Positions 61,724 through 64,000 of a DNA stretch of 64,000 nt are shown piece by piece. The DNA lies in contig CP127384.1 of assembly GCA_030285985.1 (NCBI GenBank), forward strand, positions 682,001 through 746,000, given 5' to 3'. The notes under the pieces are model-generated. The model was not told the DNA's origin. It searched no databases and saw only the letters and a list, made by a program, of their open reading frames with translations. The position numbers and the translations under genes are program-made. The stretch's first letter is position 1. Every line of letters begins with the position of its first letter. Source of the stretch: Aquidulcibacter paucihalophilus (GTDB taxonomy: Bacteria > Pseudomonadota > Alphaproteobacteria > Caulobacterales > Caulobacteraceae).

Positions 61724-63094
61724 TCAGAGGCTGTTCAGCCAGTCCTCGAGATTGGTGAACCCGTCGCCGTCGCGATCGGCGGCTCCGTCCGCTGCATCGG
61801 CGGGGTCCAGACCACGGCTGGCTTCCCAGTCGTCCGGCAGGCCGTCGCCGTCGCGGTCGATCCAAGGTAACCCCGCGTCCAGGTCAGGCCAGCCGCCGGC
61901 CTGGGTCTGGCTGTCGATGATGTGGCCGGTGCGGGTGCGGACGCCCTCGATGATGCGGGCGTCGACGGAGTCGCGGATCCGGCCGGCACCGACAAGGGCC
62001 AGGACCCGGACCTCGGCCTCGGCCGCCGTTTCCGTCGCCGGGTCCGCCCAGTCCGGCCGGACTGGCAGTCGATAGTCCGGGCGATCGGAATCCTTCACCA
62101 GACTCCACGGATCGGCCGGGACTGTCCCGTCCATCGCATTGCCCTCGAACCAGGCGCGGGCCAGCGGGTTGGATTCCTCGAATGCCCACCGGCCGGCGGA
62201 GTCCGGCCCGGGGATGTAGGCATTGCCGATGAAGGCATAGGCGGACCGGCTCTCGGTGTCGGCGTTGTAGCCCGCATGGCCGCCGCTCCAGTCGTAGAAG
62301 ACGTTGGACCGGAACTCGAAACGCGGGCCGTCCGGGTCGACCGCGGGCGGATTGTAGTTGCCCGGACGCGGCATCCGCGCCCGGTGCGCCGCCCACAGAT
62401 TATGGTGGAAGGTCATGCGCGCGCCGTGACCGCCGCGCACCAGCGAGCCGTAGCCGTGCTCGCCCTTGGCGTGGCCGGAGGCGTTGAGTGATTCCGCGAT
62501 CAGCGACCACTGCACCGTCACGTCATAGATGCCGCGCTCGGGCGGGCTGTAGCGGCTGCCGACCGAGAGGGTCTCGTCGACCGACCAGGAGGCGGAGATA
62601 TGGTCGAGGATGATCCGCCGGCCGCGTTCGATAGAGACGGCGTCAGCCTCCGCTCCGCTTTCGTCACCGAGGCGCGATCGCAGGTGACGGACGACCACAT
62701 CGTCGGCCGCGATGACCAGGGGATGATCGCGCAGGGTGATGCCGCCGCCGGGCGCGGTCTGGCCCGCGATCGTGATCCGCCCGCGCCGGATCGTCAGGGG
62801 AGAGGCCAGCTGGATCACGCCGCCGATGTCGAAGACGATCGTGCGCGGGCCGTCCGCCTCGACCGCCGCGCGCAGGCTGCCCGGCCCCGAGTCGCCCGGA
62901 TGGGTGACGCGCAGCACCCGCCCGCCGCGCCCGCCGAGCGCGAAGCGGCCCGCGCCTTCCGCGCCGGGAAAGGCAAGGACTCCGTCGACGACCTGCGCCG
63001 CCGCCGGGTGTGTTTCCAACGACACGCCGATCGCGGTTACGGCGGCAATCGTGGCGACGAGGTGGCGAAGCGGGCTTGCGAAAACACGGATCAT
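61724..63094 (-). CDS. Secreted pectate lyase-like protein 2 with C-terminal calcium-binding DxDxDG tail
   Basis: 456 residues. Signal peptide to about residue 35 (ending HPAAAQ), then FPGAEGAGRFALGGRGGRVLRVTHL-like start, GPGSLRAAVEADGPRTIVFDIGG, TIAGQTAPGGG, LDHISASWSVDETLS and the beta-helix. The last 45 residues hold two DRDGDG loops (DRDGDGLPDDWE and DRDGDGFTNLEDW), as in thrombospondin type 3 or dockerin-like calcium modules. Acts outside the cell on pectin. ATG 63094; an in-frame extension to 63253 crosses the operators and is not used. Confidence 0.87.
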   Translation of the reverse strand: MIRVFASPLRHLVATIAAVTAIGVSLETHPAAAQVVDGVLAFPGAEGAGRFALGGRGGRVLRVTHPGDSGPGSLRAAVEADGPRTIVFDIGGVIQLASPLTIRRGRITIAGQTAPGGGITLRDHPLVIAADDVVVRHLRSRLGDESGAEADAVSIERGRRIILDHISASWSVDETLSVGSRYSPPERGIYDVTVQWSLIAESLNASGHAKGEHGYGSLVRGGHGARMTFHHNLWAAHRARMPRPGNYNPPAVDPDGPRFEFRSNVFYDWSGGHAGYNADTESRSAYAFIGNAYIPGPDSAGRWAFEESNPLARAWFEGNAMDGTVPADPWSLVKDSDRPDYRLPVRPDWADPATETAAEAEVRVLALVGAGRIRDSVDARIIEGVRTRTGHIIDSQTQAGGWPDLDAGLPWIDRDGDGLPDDWEASRGLDPADAADGAADRDGDGFTNLEDWLNSL

Positions 63095-63111
63095 CGGGTT
63101 AGGCTCATGAT

Positions 63112-63125
63112 TGCTACCGGTGTCA
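63112..63125. promoter_or_regulatory. Predicted LacI-family operator, left copy
   Basis: TGCTACCGGTGTCA, 12 of 14 matches to TGACACCGGTGTCA. It lies 18 bases before the pectate lyase 2 start, so a bound repressor would sit across its leader. Confidence 0.65.
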
Positions 63126-63145
63126 GGACTTATTCCACGTGAAGA

Positions 63146-63159
63146 TGACACCGGTGTCA
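63146..63159. promoter_or_regulatory. Predicted LacI-family operator, perfect palindrome
   Basis: TGACACCGGTGTCA, a perfect 14-base palindrome between the divergent pectate lyase 2 and TonB-receptor genes, 34 bases from the left copy (about three helical turns), which would favour co-operative binding. Confidence 0.8.
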
Positions 63160-63244
63160 AACGATTGGGCCAAAGACGCCGGGTCGCAAAAACACATAGA
63201 CCGGGGCTACCTCGGCGTTCTGTATGCCCATTGGGAGGGAGCAT

Positions 63245-64000
63245 ATGTTGCAAGCCATTCAGCCGGGGATGACCCGCACTCTTCGTCGTAGCCTGTTCGC
63301 CGGAGCCTCCGGTCTGGCCGTGGCCCTGTCGCTGGGTCTGGGCGTCGGAGCCGCTGCGGCCCAGACCGCGCCGCCGCAGGAAGCAACCGAAATCGATGAG
63401 GTCATTGTCACCGGCTTCCGCGCCAGTCTGACCGCCGGCCTCGACGCCAAGCGGCGCGACGCCAACGTCATCGACGTCATCGTCGCCGAGGACATCGCCG
63501 ACTTCCCCGACCTGAACCTGGCCGAGTCGATCCAGCGCGTTCCGGGGGTCGCCATTGACCGTGACGCCGGCGAGGGCCGTTCGATCACCGTGCGCGGCCT
63601 CGGCTCCGACTTCACCCGCACCCGCATCAACGGCATGGAGGCCCAGGCCACTGCCGGCGGCACCGACTCGTCGGGCGGTGCCAACCGCGGTCGCGGCTTC
63701 GACTTCAACGTCTTCGCCTCCGAGCTTTTCAGCCGCATCACGGTCCGCAAGACCGCCGCCGCCGAGACCGAAGAGGGCTCGCTGGGCGCCACGGTCGACC
63801 TGCAGGCGACCCGCCCGTTTGACTACGACGGCTTCACGATGGCCGCCTCGGTGCAGGGTGGCTACAACGATCTGTCGGAGTCCTGGAGCCCGCGTGCGGC
63901 CTTCCTGATCAGCGACCGGTTCGGTGAAAACGACCAGTTCGGTGCCCTCGTTTCGGTGGCCTACAGCGAGCGTGACTCGCTTGAAGAAGGCTTCAGCTCC
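63245..64000 (+). CDS. TonB-dependent receptor (Xanthomonas/Caulobacter type), cut by window end
   Basis: 252 residues are visible and the frame is open at the edge. Signal peptide (LFAGASGLAVALSLGLGVGAAAAQ), a TonB-box region EIDEVIVTGFRASL, and the plug domain: DFPDLNLAESIQRVPGVAIDRD, VRGLGSDFTRTRINGMEA, VRKTAAAETEEGSLG. This is the large TonB-receptor subfamily of Caulobacter and Xanthomonas that takes up plant-polymer oligosaccharides. The operator at 63146 and divergent pectate lyase point to oligogalacturonide import across the outer membrane. GGGAGGGA precedes ATG 63245. Confidence 0.92.
   Translation, partial: MLQAIQPGMTRTLRRSLFAGASGLAVALSLGLGVGAAAAQTAPPQEATEIDEVIVTGFRASLTAGLDAKRRDANVIDVIVAEDIADFPDLNLAESIQRVPGVAIDRDAGEGRSITVRGLGSDFTRTRINGMEAQATAGGTDSSGGANRGRGFDFNVFASELFSRITVRKTAAAETEEGSLGATVDLQATRPFDYDGFTMAASVQGGYNDLSESWSPRAAFLISDRFGENDQFGALVSVAYSERDSLEEGFSS

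Overview
The window comes from a GC-rich alphaproteobacterium. The mix of genes (Xanthomonas/Caulobacter-type TonB receptor, serralysin-like RTX protein, pectin-use genes under a LacI regulator) and several candidate promoters of the Caulobacter housekeeping form (TTGnCg-N14-GCTA) suggest Caulobacterales, probably Brevundimonas-like. This is an inference; no rRNA or other phylogenetic marker gene is present, and I see no tRNA, CRISPR array, integrase or insertion sequence.

Layout. (1) 0-7.3 kb: a small secreted protein, a PDZ/M48 lipoprotein protease, and a 1806-residue secreted M10 metalloprotease with RTX repeats. (2) 7.4-18.7 kb: polysaccharide assembly, with a GDP-mannose pyrophosphorylase fused to an AGE-type epimerase, a PPP-type phosphatase, and a leftward unit wza > wzc > TPR protein > 74-residue membrane peptide > O-antigen ligase. 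(3) 18.8-36.3 kb: a rightward glycan locus with UDP-xylose synthase, Wzy-like polymerase, a capsule-type enzyme, Wzx-like flippase, a full pseudaminic acid pathway (PseB, C, F, I and a PseG-PseH fusion), a methyltransferase, an amidotransferase with private HisH/HisF partners, an initiating sugar-phosphate transferase and two SDR enzymes. (4) 36.3-39.6 kb: acetyl-CoA synthetase and UDP-glucose dehydrogenase; the latter makes the precursor for UDP-xylose synthase. (5) 40.1-50.0 kb: a 3286-residue RTX protein built from near-identical modules. (6) 50.2-52.6 kb: an MHS-family transporter, a zinc-ribbon coiled-coil protein and a second copy of the 74-residue peptide. (7) 52.8-64.0 kb: a pectin/oligogalacturonide regulon: KdgK, TRAP transporter, FAH-family hydratase, two pectate lyases, LacI regulator, RpiB/LacAB-type isomerase, KduD and a TonB receptor cut by the window end.

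How it fits together. Regions 2-4 supply activated sugars (GDP-mannose, UDP-GlcA, UDP-Xyl, CMP-Pse or an amidinated form), put the first sugar on a lipid carrier, flip, polymerise and export a surface polysaccharide. Two large calcium-binding RTX proteins flank the glycan genes and share sequence modules, but no type I secretion genes are in view. Region 7 is a self-contained catabolic regulon: a 14-bp palindrome TGACACCGGTGTCA and close variants lie in each of its three promoter regions. In it the usual KduI isomerase appears to be replaced by an RpiB-family enzyme.
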